Assembly: GCA_017559445.1 (NCBI GenBank)
Contig: JAFYSJ010000019.1
Location: forward strand, 1 to 64,000
Direction: 5' to 3'
Length of the DNA stretch: 64,000 nucleotides
Source: Clostridia bacterium
GTDB taxonomy: Bacteria; Bacillota; Clostridia; RGIG7378
Positions 1 through 7,826 of the stretch are shown here, piece after piece. The translations under genes and the position numbers were made by a program. The notes under the pieces were generated by a model. That model did no database searches and had not been told where the DNA came from. It was given only the letters and a program-made list of their open reading frames with translations. Each line of letters begins with the position of its first letter. The stretch's first letter is position 1.

Positions 1-35
1 AATCTAAAATCGTCCAAGGACGAAAGGAGAAGAAC

Positions 36-3000
36 ATGAATAAACTAAGGAGCAAAAAAGCATTTACCATTGTAGAAATGGTTATTGTAATTGCTGTTAT
101 TGCAATTTTGGCAGCAGTTTTGATTCCTACTGTATCTGGTGTTATTCAGAAGGCTAATGTAAGTGCGGATCAGCAGTTTGCAGCATCTTTGAACATCCAG
201 TTGGCACTGTGGGAAGTAGACAATGGTGCTATTAAGAATGAGAATGACCTTAGAAATGCAATTAATAAGTACTATGGTGAGTATGACGAAGATGGTAATC
301 TCAAAACAGATTACTACGCATCCTTTGCACCTAAGAGTGCTAAGTACGGCTACCACTTTTGGTATGACGTAGAGAACAAGATTGTAGTACTTAACAAGTA
401 TGAGGATTTGGATGCAACAGCAGAGGTAAGCCTTGGATTTGTTCTCTTTGGTGTTGCTTATGCTGATGAAGAGCCAGCAGTAGAGCCAGCAGATCCTGCT
501 CCAGTGGTTATTACATTCTCTCCAGAGTCTCCTAGAAGCTTGGATATTGTTGGCAAGAATTACTTCTTGTTGGACCAGGTAGGTAGCGATGTTGTAGACC
601 AGGTTAATGTTATCGCAAACATTAACGGCAATGCTGAGTATGGCCAGGCAGTTGCTTTGCTTGAGGCAGCTCAGAAGGACAGCAATCTTGCAACAAACCT
701 TGTAAGCAGATTTAAGACAACAGCAATTGGTAACAATTTTGGTGTTTTCTTCTATTCTGATTGGGGCACAAAGGCAACTCAGGTATACGTTGCATATGGT
801 GTAACAGAACTTGGTAGCTCCAAGGTAGCTGAAGGAAAGTATGAAGTTGCTGAAATTTACCTTCCCGACACTATTACATTGATTGGTACAGGCAGTCTTA
901 TTGGATTTAAGACTATAAAAGATGACCCAAGCACATGGGAAGGATCTACTACAATTTATGTAAATGCAACAGTAGAAGAGATTACAGGAACTAACACAAT
1001 CGTGGCTAGAGACTCTTTTGATTGCGTTCTTGAGATTCCAACAGGTGAGCGCTTTGCTTTTGTAGGTGGTGTATTCACAAATCTCGCTACAAATGTGTCA
1101 TATGAGACAGAGTATTCTGTAGAGCTTGAAAAGTTCTCTGTAAGTGGAGAAGGAAATAATGCAGACTTCCATTTGCAGGAAGATAGAACACAGGTTCATA
1201 CTATTCACGTTTCTAACGAAACAACTTCCTTTAAGCTGACAGCATATAAGTTCATTGATGAGAATGGTAATGAGACTACTCGTCCTGTTTCTTGGAAGAT
1301 AAATGGAGAAGAAATTGGAAATACAGCAGAGTTGGTTCTTGAGGGAGACAACTTGAGTGATGGTACAGTTATTACTGTTACTGCACAGAACATTGTATAC
1401 ACAATTAAGGTTGAAATGGTAGCAATTTACACTTTCACACCAGAATTCTTGGGAGGAACTGCGGGTAAGCCAAGCACTGAAGATGGCGTTGTTGTAACTC
1501 CAGTAAGTGTAAAGTATGAATCTTCTTCTAGTTGGACAATTACATCAGAAATTACACCAACAAAGACTTGTGCAAATATTGTAGTAGATAATGGTGTTAC
1601 ACTTGATTTGTCTGGCGATGGTGCAAATAATCTCTTGAAGAATGGAACTACACTTACGATTAAGGAAAACGTAAATGGTCAGTTTACAGTTGATGTAACA
1701 GTAACAACAAAGGGTAAAGATGCAGACGGAAATAACATGAAGTGGATATTTAGAGTATCCTTTGATGAGGCAAGTTCAATCTTTACTTTAGCAGGCAATG
1801 CTAATACTCAGGAAAAGTATGGTAGTGAGTTCACTATTGGTACAAAAAACACAATTACATTAGGTACATTGTTTGCTTTGAAAGATGGAAAGACAGTTGA
1901 TTCCAATAAGATTGAAGTAAGATTCCTTAACAATGGCGAAGGAAACGATCAGTGGTCATTAGATACAACAAAGGACAATTGGGAAGATTGGGAACTTAAA
2001 ATCCCTGCTTCTGCAAATGGTGAAAATTACACTATTACAATTAGTAACGGTGGTAAGGAATGCCCACTTGAGGTAACTATTGTTCTTGATGCTTATAACG
2101 TAGCTAACGTTGCACAGTGGAAGTCTGCAGGTTCTAGCATTGTATTGTTAAAGGATATTGTTCTTGGAACAGAGTTTAATGATACATCTAAGACTGTAAC
2201 TTATATGAATGGTAATTATCATGTAATTGATGCAACAAGTTACACATTTAAGGCTCCGTTGACTTCAGAGAATAAACCTGCTCATACACTAGTTATGTTT
2301 ATAGGTATGAGCAGTGGTACGATTGAGCAAGTTGTAATTAATGGACCAGTTTATCCAGAGAGTATTCTTTCTTCAGACAGTGCAAGCAAGCCGTATTTTG
2401 CACCAGGTTTGCGTGTTTCGGGTAAGGTTACAATTAATAATTGTTATGTTTCCGGATTCTTTTCTCCTGTTCGTGTAGATAGTGGTACGATTACAATTAA
2501 GGATTCCGTTTTAGAGGGTGGCATCAATTCTAATGTTCATGTGTATAATGGTACACAGGTTATATTGGAAAATACACTAACTATTCAGAGAAGTGGTGGT
2601 TATACAGAAACATTTACAGGTAAGGGCAATAAAGTTATTGGAGCTGGTGTTTTCTGTGACACAGCTGCAGATGGAACAAGTATTGTATTAAAGGGTAAAA
2701 CAGAACAGTATAATTGGTTGAGTGAGAATGATAAATATAGTAGTAAGACAGTTTCAACTGTTATTGATTATCTTTTTAAAACCAATAAAGACTGTGATGG
2801 TAATGTAACCTTTGAGTATGATGAGTTTATTCATGTTATTAACAATGTTAATTATGTAAATATGGGCGTAGCTCAGGAAAAGAGAGGAAAAACAGTAACC
2901 GTAGATGCATCACAAATTACAAGTACATATGTGAATGCATATGATAAAGTAGTTGAACAAGATGGAACAGCTATTGCTGGCAGTTATTTGACATCTGGTG

Positions 3001-3113
3001 CTGCTATTTGGTCATGCAAAGGATCCACTGCATGCTCTCATGCATTGAATCCTGCAGATTTAACTAATGATGGTATTTATAATTACCTTGATTTTCTTAA
3101 AAGTAGATCGTAG
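36..3113 (+). CDS. Giant prepilin-like surface protein with beta-helix region
   Basis: The N-terminus is a class III prepilin signal. A short Lys/Arg-rich leader precedes FTIVE, with the +5 Glu, and is followed by a hydrophobic helix to about residue 35. The residue before the cleavage site is Ala rather than the usual Gly. Ordinary pilins have 130-200 residues; this one has 1025. The rest is Thr/Asn/Val-rich beta-structure. Residues 700-900 alternate short strands and turns like a right-handed beta-helix, as in surface adhesins. A Cys pair lies near the C-terminus (SCKGSTAC). An AAAGGAG SD lies just before the ATG. By family, a prepilin peptidase should cleave it and a type IV pilus or pseudopilus machine should handle it, but no such machinery is in the window. 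The class is clear; an adhesin role is inferred. Confidence 0.75.
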   Translation: MNKLRSKKAFTIVEMVIVIAVIAILAAVLIPTVSGVIQKANVSADQQFAASLNIQLALWEVDNGAIKNENDLRNAINKYYGEYDEDGNLKTDYYASFAPKSAKYGYHFWYDVENKIVVLNKYEDLDATAEVSLGFVLFGVAYADEEPAVEPADPAPVVITFSPESPRSLDIVGKNYFLLDQVGSDVVDQVNVIANINGNAEYGQAVALLEAAQKDSNLATNLVSRFKTTAIGNNFGVFFYSDWGTKATQVYVAYGVTELGSSKVAEGKYEVAEIYLPDTITLIGTGSLIGFKTIKDDPSTWEGSTTIYVNATVEEITGTNTIVARDSFDCVLEIPTGERFAFVGGVFTNLATNVSYETEYSVELEKFSVSGEGNNADFHLQEDRTQVHTIHVSNETTSFKLTAYKFIDENGNETTRPVSWKINGEEIGNTAELVLEGDNLSDGTVITVTAQNIVYTIKVEMVAIYTFTPEFLGGTAGKPSTEDGVVVTPVSVKYESSSSWTITSEITPTKTCANIVVDNGVTLDLSGDGANNLLKNGTTLTIKENVNGQFTVDVTVTTKGKDADGNNMKWIFRVSFDEASSIFTLAGNANTQEKYGSEFTIGTKNTITLGTLFALKDGKTVDSNKIEVRFLNNGEGNDQWSLDTTKDNWEDWELKIPASANGENYTITISNGGKECPLEVTIVLDAYNVANVAQWKSAGSSIVLLKDIVLGTEFNDTSKTVTYMNGNYHVIDATSYTFKAPLTSENKPAHTLVMFIGMSSGTIEQVVINGPVYPESILSSDSASKPYFAPGLRVSGKVTINNCYVSGFFSPVRVDSGTITIKDSVLEGGINSNVHVYNGTQVILENTLTIQRSGGYTETFTGKGNKVIGAGVFCDTAADGTSIVLKGKTEQYNWLSENDKYSSKTVSTVIDYLFKTNKDCDGNVTFEYDEFIHVINNVNYVNMGVAQEKRGKTVTVDASQITSTYVNAYDKVVEQDGTAIAGSYLTSGAAIWSCKGSTACSHALNPADLTNDGIYNYLDFLKSRS

Positions 3114-3130
3114 TTATTAAGAGTTTACAT

Positions 3131-3160
3131 ATACGCACCCATGCTTACATGGGTGCGTAT
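3131..3160 (+). terminator. Hairpin terminator after the prepilin-like gene
   Basis: Perfect 10-bp stem (ATACGCACCC pairing with GGGTGCGTAT) with a 10-base loop, starting 17 bases after the stop codon. It is followed by AAATGTTATTG, so the U-tract is poor. It separates the prepilin-like gene from the Lgt-like gene, perhaps only partly. Confidence 0.6.
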
Positions 3161-3177
3161 AAATGTTATTGTTTATT

Positions 3178-3966
3178 ATGAATGAAATGATTCGATATGT
3201 TGCTAATCATGGATTAGAAGATGTGTTGTATATTTGGATTAACAACATTGGGTTGATAGTAGCTATAATATATAGTCTGTGGCATGGTAAGAAAATGGGA
3301 GTTCCATTATGGAAGATGGCTATTATAGTAGCTGGAGTATATGGTGGGATAGGCCTTGTTGGAGATGGAATTTGGGTAGTCGTTCAACATGTTCGAGATG
3401 TAGGACTATTTGGCATTGAGACTGCAACAAATAGTATTGTTAGGCTGTTTGTGTTCTTTCCATTAATAGCAGTTGTTCTTGCTTTAATATTACGACTGAA
3501 GTGGAATTTAGTTTGTGATTCTATTGTAATGTACCCATTAATTAGAAGTTGTATAGGACAACTAGCATGTGTTTTCCCTGGGTGTTGTAGGGGACTTCAA
3601 TGGCAGGGTGGTATCTATAACATAAAAACTGGATTTTATCATTTTCCAACTGCTATTTTTGAAACTGTCTTGACAACTATTATTCTCATATATCTTGTAT
3701 ATAGAACAAAGAAAAAAAACTATATTTCAGATGGTTCTATATATCCTCTTATGATGATTTTATATGGTGGAATGCGATTCTACTGCGAATTTCTTAGAGA
3801 AAATGAAAAAATCATCTTAGGATGTTCAACTCTAGCAATTCACGCTTTGTTTATGTGCATTGTTGGTGTTGTTTGGTTTATGATTAACCTTAAAAGGAAG
3901 GAGATTGATAATGAAGAATCAATACAAACCTACGAAGTTGAAGACAACCAAGGCTCCGAAGCCTAA
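3178..3966 (+). CDS. Lgt-like (prolipoprotein diacylglyceryl transferase family) membrane protein
   Basis: A protein of about 262 residues with roughly seven hydrophobic segments. The C-terminal half has the Lgt-like pattern MRFYCEFLRE (compare RF.xEF.R in Lgt) and the GCCRG motif found in many divergent clostridial members. The canonical Lgt signature GRxGNFxN is not intact, so true lipoprotein lipidation is unproven. No good SD is visible. An ATG at 3163 is also in frame, but it lies 2 bases after the terminator stem, so I prefer 3178. The gene sits between a giant prepilin-like protein and an anchored Ig-like protein, which suggests a role in surface-protein biogenesis. That role is an inference from context. 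Confidence 0.65.
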   Translation: MNEMIRYVANHGLEDVLYIWINNIGLIVAIIYSLWHGKKMGVPLWKMAIIVAGVYGGIGLVGDGIWVVVQHVRDVGLFGIETATNSIVRLFVFFPLIAVVLALILRLKWNLVCDSIVMYPLIRSCIGQLACVFPGCCRGLQWQGGIYNIKTGFYHFPTAIFETVLTTIILIYLVYRTKKKNYISDGSIYPLMMILYGGMRFYCEFLRENEKIILGCSTLAIHALFMCIVGVVWFMINLKRKEIDNEESIQTYEVEDNQGSEA

Positions 3967-4762
3967 AAAGGAGAAGCAGACTAAGGTTGAAAAAATAACT
4001 AATATTGGAACTGCTAAGGCAATTAAGCTTAATAAGCCAAAGAAGGTAAAGGAACCAAAGCCAGTTAAGCAACCTAAGGTGGATAAATCTACAGCTTTTG
4101 TCCCAACAAAAATGGAGAAGGCTCAGAAGCTCGAGAAGGCCGGCAGGTTGCAACAGCCTAAGAATGTAAAGCTTCTTGCTGCAATTTTAGGATCTGTTGT
4201 AGTTGTTTTGGCAGCAGTATTGCTTTTAATCTTCTTAAGAAATGCAGAAGAAGTAGTAGAGCCTAAAGAGTTGTCAATTTTAAATATGCCTAATAAGACC
4301 ACTTATTATGTAGGTGAGAGCTCTGATTTTTTTAACCTGAAACTTGTTATGACAATGACAAATGGTGGAGAGATTACTGTAAATGGTAGTGAATGTGAAA
4401 TTACAGGTTTTGATAGTTCCGTACCAGTAGATGTTCAAATTATTACTGTAAAATACAAGAATTTGTCAACAACATTTAATGTTTCGATTAAAGAAATTCC
4501 TGCTAATCCAACAGGCAAGTATAATAATCTCACGTTTAAGACATTGCCCAAAACAGAATATAAAAAGGGTGAATGGCTTGATGCTAGAGGTGGAGTTCTT
4601 ATTGTTCATTATGACGATGGTACAACTAGAGAAATGGAGTTAAAGGATGACTATGTTTACGGATTTAGATCTGATAAGCTGGGGCCATTAGAATTAGAGG
4701 TAATATACATTGAAAATGGTGTTCTTTGCACCACCACCTACACAATTACAGTAACGGAGTAA
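3911..4762 (+). CDS. Membrane-anchored protein with Lys-rich cytoplasmic tail and two Ig-like (Big_3-type) domains
   Basis: The protein has 283 residues. Residues 1-85 are extremely Lys/Pro-rich and predicted cytoplasmic. A single transmembrane helix follows (about 88-110). Two beta-sandwich repeats come next, each starting with a pattern like 'LP.K..Y..GE..D', typical of bacterial Ig-like group 3 domains. The SD AGGAAGGAG is placed for the ATG at 3911. The start overlaps the end of the Lgt-like gene and the YwaF-like gene follows after 4 bases, so these three are probably one operon. The basic tail could bind nucleic acid or acidic lipid head groups. Function is unknown; the Ig-like domains suggest an extracytoplasmic binding or spacer role. 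Confidence 0.7.
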   Translation: MKNQYKPTKLKTTKAPKPKKEKQTKVEKITNIGTAKAIKLNKPKKVKEPKPVKQPKVDKSTAFVPTKMEKAQKLEKAGRLQQPKNVKLLAAILGSVVVVLAAVLLLIFLRNAEEVVEPKELSILNMPNKTTYYVGESSDFFNLKLVMTMTNGGEITVNGSECEITGFDSSVPVDVQIITVKYKNLSTTFNVSIKEIPANPTGKYNNLTFKTLPKTEYKKGEWLDARGGVLIVHYDDGTTREMELKDDYVYGFRSDKLGPLELEVIYIENGVLCTTTYTITVTE

Positions 4763-4766
4763 TACT

Positions 4767-5507
4767 ATGAGAACATTTGACCAGACACATATTACATTTC
4801 TTATAGTTACTATTGCATTCTATGGTATAACCATGTTTGCCATTAGCAAGATGCCAAGATGGGCACAGAATATCATGTTTGGTATTGGTGCCTTGATTTG
4901 CTTTGGTGGATTGTTCTTTAGATATGCAATGGATTTCAAGTTCACCTTGGACTTTGATTTCAAGACATTTGCTATCCAGATGATGCAGGTATGTAACTTT
5001 AATGCAATCTTGGTATTACTCATGCTTGTGCCTAAGTTTGAATTAGCTAGACAGTATTCTATCTTTTTCTCACTAGCTGCAGCATGTACATATATGCTTA
5101 GCTTGCCATCTAATTTTGCATCTCACAATTGGTACGATGTAACTATTCTTAACTCTTGGCTTAACCATACATTTGCTATTGGTCTTCCTTTATGGATGTT
5201 TGCAGCAGGTAGACTTAAGCCAGACAAGAAGTATATTTGGTCTGTTACATTATGTGTAATAGCATACTTTACAGTAGCATATGGTTGTATAGAGTGGCTT
5301 CATTCCACAGGAGCCTTGGCACAGAATGTATCTTTCTCTTTCATTCACGATCCAGGAAAGATACCCTTCTTAGTATGGTTCTATAAGCTTATTCCCATGC
5401 CATATTTCTATCTGTTCCCATTGATTCCAATTATGTTTGGATACTTCTGGGTATTGGCTTGGTTTTGCCGTAATAGAAAGGCACAACCATTTGCAAAAAA
5501 ACGATAA
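4767..5507 (+). CDS. YwaF/TMEM164-like integral membrane protein
   Basis: The protein has 246 residues and about seven transmembrane segments, with conserved-looking SWLNHTF and a Tyr/Pro-rich final helix. This fits the TIGR02206/YwaF family of integral membrane proteins of unknown biochemical function, which is distantly related to eukaryotic TMEM164. It starts 4 bases after the Ig-like gene and ends with a basic tail. It closes the short operon that starts at 3178. I recognise the family from its overall pattern rather than one decisive motif. Confidence 0.6.
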   Translation: MRTFDQTHITFLIVTIAFYGITMFAISKMPRWAQNIMFGIGALICFGGLFFRYAMDFKFTLDFDFKTFAIQMMQVCNFNAILVLLMLVPKFELARQYSIFFSLAAACTYMLSLPSNFASHNWYDVTILNSWLNHTFAIGLPLWMFAAGRLKPDKKYIWSVTLCVIAYFTVAYGCIEWLHSTGALAQNVSFSFIHDPGKIPFLVWFYKLIPMPYFYLFPLIPIMFGYFWVLAWFCRNRKAQPFAKKR

Positions 5508-5559
5508 ATTCAGCCTAAATAACCTATGGTTGATGTTGTAAAAAAATACTGGATACTAT

Positions 5560-5596
5560 ATAATGTACATTGATAAAATTTATCAATGTACATTAT
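5560..5596. repeat. Perfect 18-bp inverted repeat with a one-base centre
   Basis: ATAATGTACATTGATAAA and its exact reverse complement are separated by a single A. It sits between the YwaF-like gene and the secreted pseudo-SGNH gene, 37 bases upstream of the latter's start codon. As RNA it would form a long AU-rich hairpin without a following U-tract. As DNA it is a candidate operator. No known binding consensus is recognised. Confidence 0.7.
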
Positions 5597-5632
5597 TCGC
5601 TCGTAAGAGTATTAATAATTTGGAGGGTTATA

Positions 5633-7678
5633 ATGAAGAACTCATTTAACAGAAAGTTTAATGTAGTACTTGCAGTTATCTTGGCTTTTGCCATGGTGCT
5701 CGGTATGCTTCCAATTTCCACTCTTGCTTATAACAAGACAGAGGGAGACAAGCTTGTTGAGATGTTCTACGATGAAATCGTAGACGAGTACTACGATGAT
5801 CTCTATTCATTTGTTCATGATCAGGCAGTTAAGTATGGTTTGTTTGATCAGGCTATTGCAGAGATTGATTCTTTGATTGCGCAGTTTGAGGATGTTAAGG
5901 CTCAGATTCCTGCAGACGTTCCAGAGGAGATTCCCGAGGAGCTTCCTGAGGATTGGCCCGAGGAGATTCCAGAGAATTGGCTTGAGCAGATTCCACAGGA
6001 CTTGCTTGACAAGATTCCTGCAGATTTGCTTGAGGAGCTTATCAACAAGTATGGTAGCGGCACAACACAGCCAGCAAGCACATATTCTCTCAGTTCTACA
6101 AGCACAGACAACGAGTATACACAGTATGTAGCATACGTTAACCAGCTTAGATACGAGGTTGACCTTGCTATCGATACACTTAACGAGCTCAAGGATATCC
6201 TTGAGGGAGATGGCTTCGATACATATGAGGACATGATGGAGACTCTTGGCTACGTACAGGAGATGCTTCCTGAGCGTATTTCCGAGATCGAGCTTTTGTG
6301 GGTTCTCGTAGCAGCAGAGGCTGACACAGAGGAGATTGATGTAGAGAAGGTTCTTAAGGCATTTGAGATTCTTGAGAATATTGAGGATGAGCTTAAGAAT
6401 ACTGTTATTCCTGCCGCAGACAAGGCACTCAAGACAGTAGCAGCTACAGTATATGATCCTGCATGTAAGGTTCTTGAGATCTTCCTTGACAAGAATGTTG
6501 ATTCCGCTGAGCAACTTGTAGATGCTTTTGAGGAAGTTAGCAAGATGAGTAAGGAGGAGATTGAGGCTCGTCTTAAGGAGATTGCATATGATGCAACTCA
6601 CCACGAGTACGTAATCGATTCTGAGTCCTACTATGTAGCTATCGGTAATATCTATTCTCGTAACGGTTACGTTAAGATGTTGGCTACAGAGCTTGATGTG
6701 GATTACAAGGATCTTTCTAAGAACAACATGACAGCTAAGAAGATGGTTGAGGACTTCGCATCTTACAAGGCTGAGATTGCTAAGGCAGACCTTATTACAA
6801 TCAACTTCGCTGAGGTTGAAAGTCTTCTTGATATTATCGATAATGCTATTGCATACGGCGCAGACTATGACATCGATTGGACACAGTATTTTGGTGCAGA
6901 TGCAACTAAGGTAGAGAAGGAAGTTGACAATCTCGTTGCTAAGCTTTACCCCACATTTGCAGATCAGGGTGTTGATCAGAAGTATGTTGATACAGTAGTT
7001 GGTGCTATTGAGTACTATGTTTACACATGTGTTGCACATGCATTTGATCTTGATAACCTTGTAGCTGAGATTAAGGCAGTTAACCCAGATGCAGTTGTAG
7101 TTGTGGTTGGCCCATATAACCCTCTTAACAATACAACATTTGACTACAACGGCACCACAATTGAGGTTGGTACAATCTTTGATTATTTGTACGCAGTATT
7201 CGGTGCATTTGACTTCGTATATGCAGTAGTTACAGAGGATATTACATTTGTTAATGTTCCTGATGTACAGGTAGAGCTTGACTCCACAGTATTGACAAAT
7301 GATGTATTGGCAAATATTAGCTCCATTACATTGATGCCATCTGATGAGGGCCATGAGTATATTGCAGATAAGATTTACGATGCTCTTATTATCACCGTAG
7401 AGGATGAGGAGACAGAGGATCCAGTAGTTACACCTACTCCAACACCAGTTCCAACAGCAACACCAACAGTTGTTCCAACTGCAACTCCAACACCAGTTCC
7501 AACAGCTACACCTACAGCTGTTCCAACTGCAACTCCTACAGCAACACCAGAGCCTGGTGATCCAAGTGAGCCAGACGAGACAGGTGTTACAGATGTTGTT
7601 GTTATTGCAACATCAATGTTGATTGCATCCGCAGCAGTTGTTCTCTTCGTAGAGCGTAAGCGTATCTTCTTTAAGTAA
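5633..7678 (+). CDS. Secreted, membrane-anchored protein with a degenerate SGNH-hydrolase domain
   Basis: The protein has 681 residues: a signal peptide (1-30, ending near STLAYN), a Pro/Glu repeat (residues 90-135, PEEIPE-type), a helical region, an SGNH/GDSL-hydrolase-like region (about 330-590), a Thr/Pro linker (600-650) and a C-terminal transmembrane helix with the basic tail ERKRIFFK. The hydrolase part keeps the family layout (YVAI.. block I; ADLITIN block III; VVVVGPYNPL; SDEGH block V with D571 and H574). However, the block I GDS nucleophile is GNI at 338-340, and the block III G.ND is replaced by AEVE. It is therefore probably a pseudoenzyme. The start was chosen by the SD GGAGGG at 5622-5627. 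The loss of catalytic residues is visible; a binding role is inferred. Confidence 0.7.
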   Translation: MKNSFNRKFNVVLAVILAFAMVLGMLPISTLAYNKTEGDKLVEMFYDEIVDEYYDDLYSFVHDQAVKYGLFDQAIAEIDSLIAQFEDVKAQIPADVPEEIPEELPEDWPEEIPENWLEQIPQDLLDKIPADLLEELINKYGSGTTQPASTYSLSSTSTDNEYTQYVAYVNQLRYEVDLAIDTLNELKDILEGDGFDTYEDMMETLGYVQEMLPERISEIELLWVLVAAEADTEEIDVEKVLKAFEILENIEDELKNTVIPAADKALKTVAATVYDPACKVLEIFLDKNVDSAEQLVDAFEEVSKMSKEEIEARLKEIAYDATHHEYVIDSESYYVAIGNIYSRNGYVKMLATELDVDYKDLSKNNMTAKKMVEDFASYKAEIAKADLITINFAEVESLLDIIDNAIAYGADYDIDWTQYFGADATKVEKEVDNLVAKLYPTFADQGVDQKYVDTVVGAIEYYVYTCVAHAFDLDNLVAEIKAVNPDAVVVVVGPYNPLNNTTFDYNGTTIEVGTIFDYLYAVFGAFDFVYAVVTEDITFVNVPDVQVELDSTVLTNDVLANISSITLMPSDEGHEYIADKIYDALIITVEDEETEDPVVTPTPTPVPTATPTVVPTATPTPVPTATPTAVPTATPTATPEPGDPSEPDETGVTDVVVIATSMLIASAAVVLFVERKRIFFK

Positions 7679-7703
7679 GATAGAATACAACATATAAACT
7701 ATT

Positions 7704-7731
7704 AACCCACCCGATTAACGGGTGGGTTTTA
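7704..7731 (+). terminator. Rho-independent terminator
   Basis: A 10-bp stem AACCCACCCG / CGGGTGGGTT with loop ATTAA, followed by TTTTATTA. It lies 25 bases after the stop of the pseudo-SGNH gene. Confidence 0.9.
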
Positions 7732-7826
7732 TTATGCTATAAGGTGCTTTTCTTTGCCCTAAGTTTGCCTTTGTTATGGGAAGGGTGTATAATTTACTGT
7801 GATTTATTTTGTGCAAAGGATTGCTC

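Noticed and set aside
5877-6131. 84-codon plus-strand frame inside the Pro/Glu-repeat region
   Set aside because: It is an out-of-frame reading of the repetitive CCAGAGGAG-type codons of the pseudo-SGNH gene.
5807-7354. 515-codon minus-strand frame inside the pseudo-SGNH gene
   Set aside because: It is a Cys/Ile/Asn-rich translation of the opposite strand of a well-supported coding gene with biased codons, with no SD or family features.
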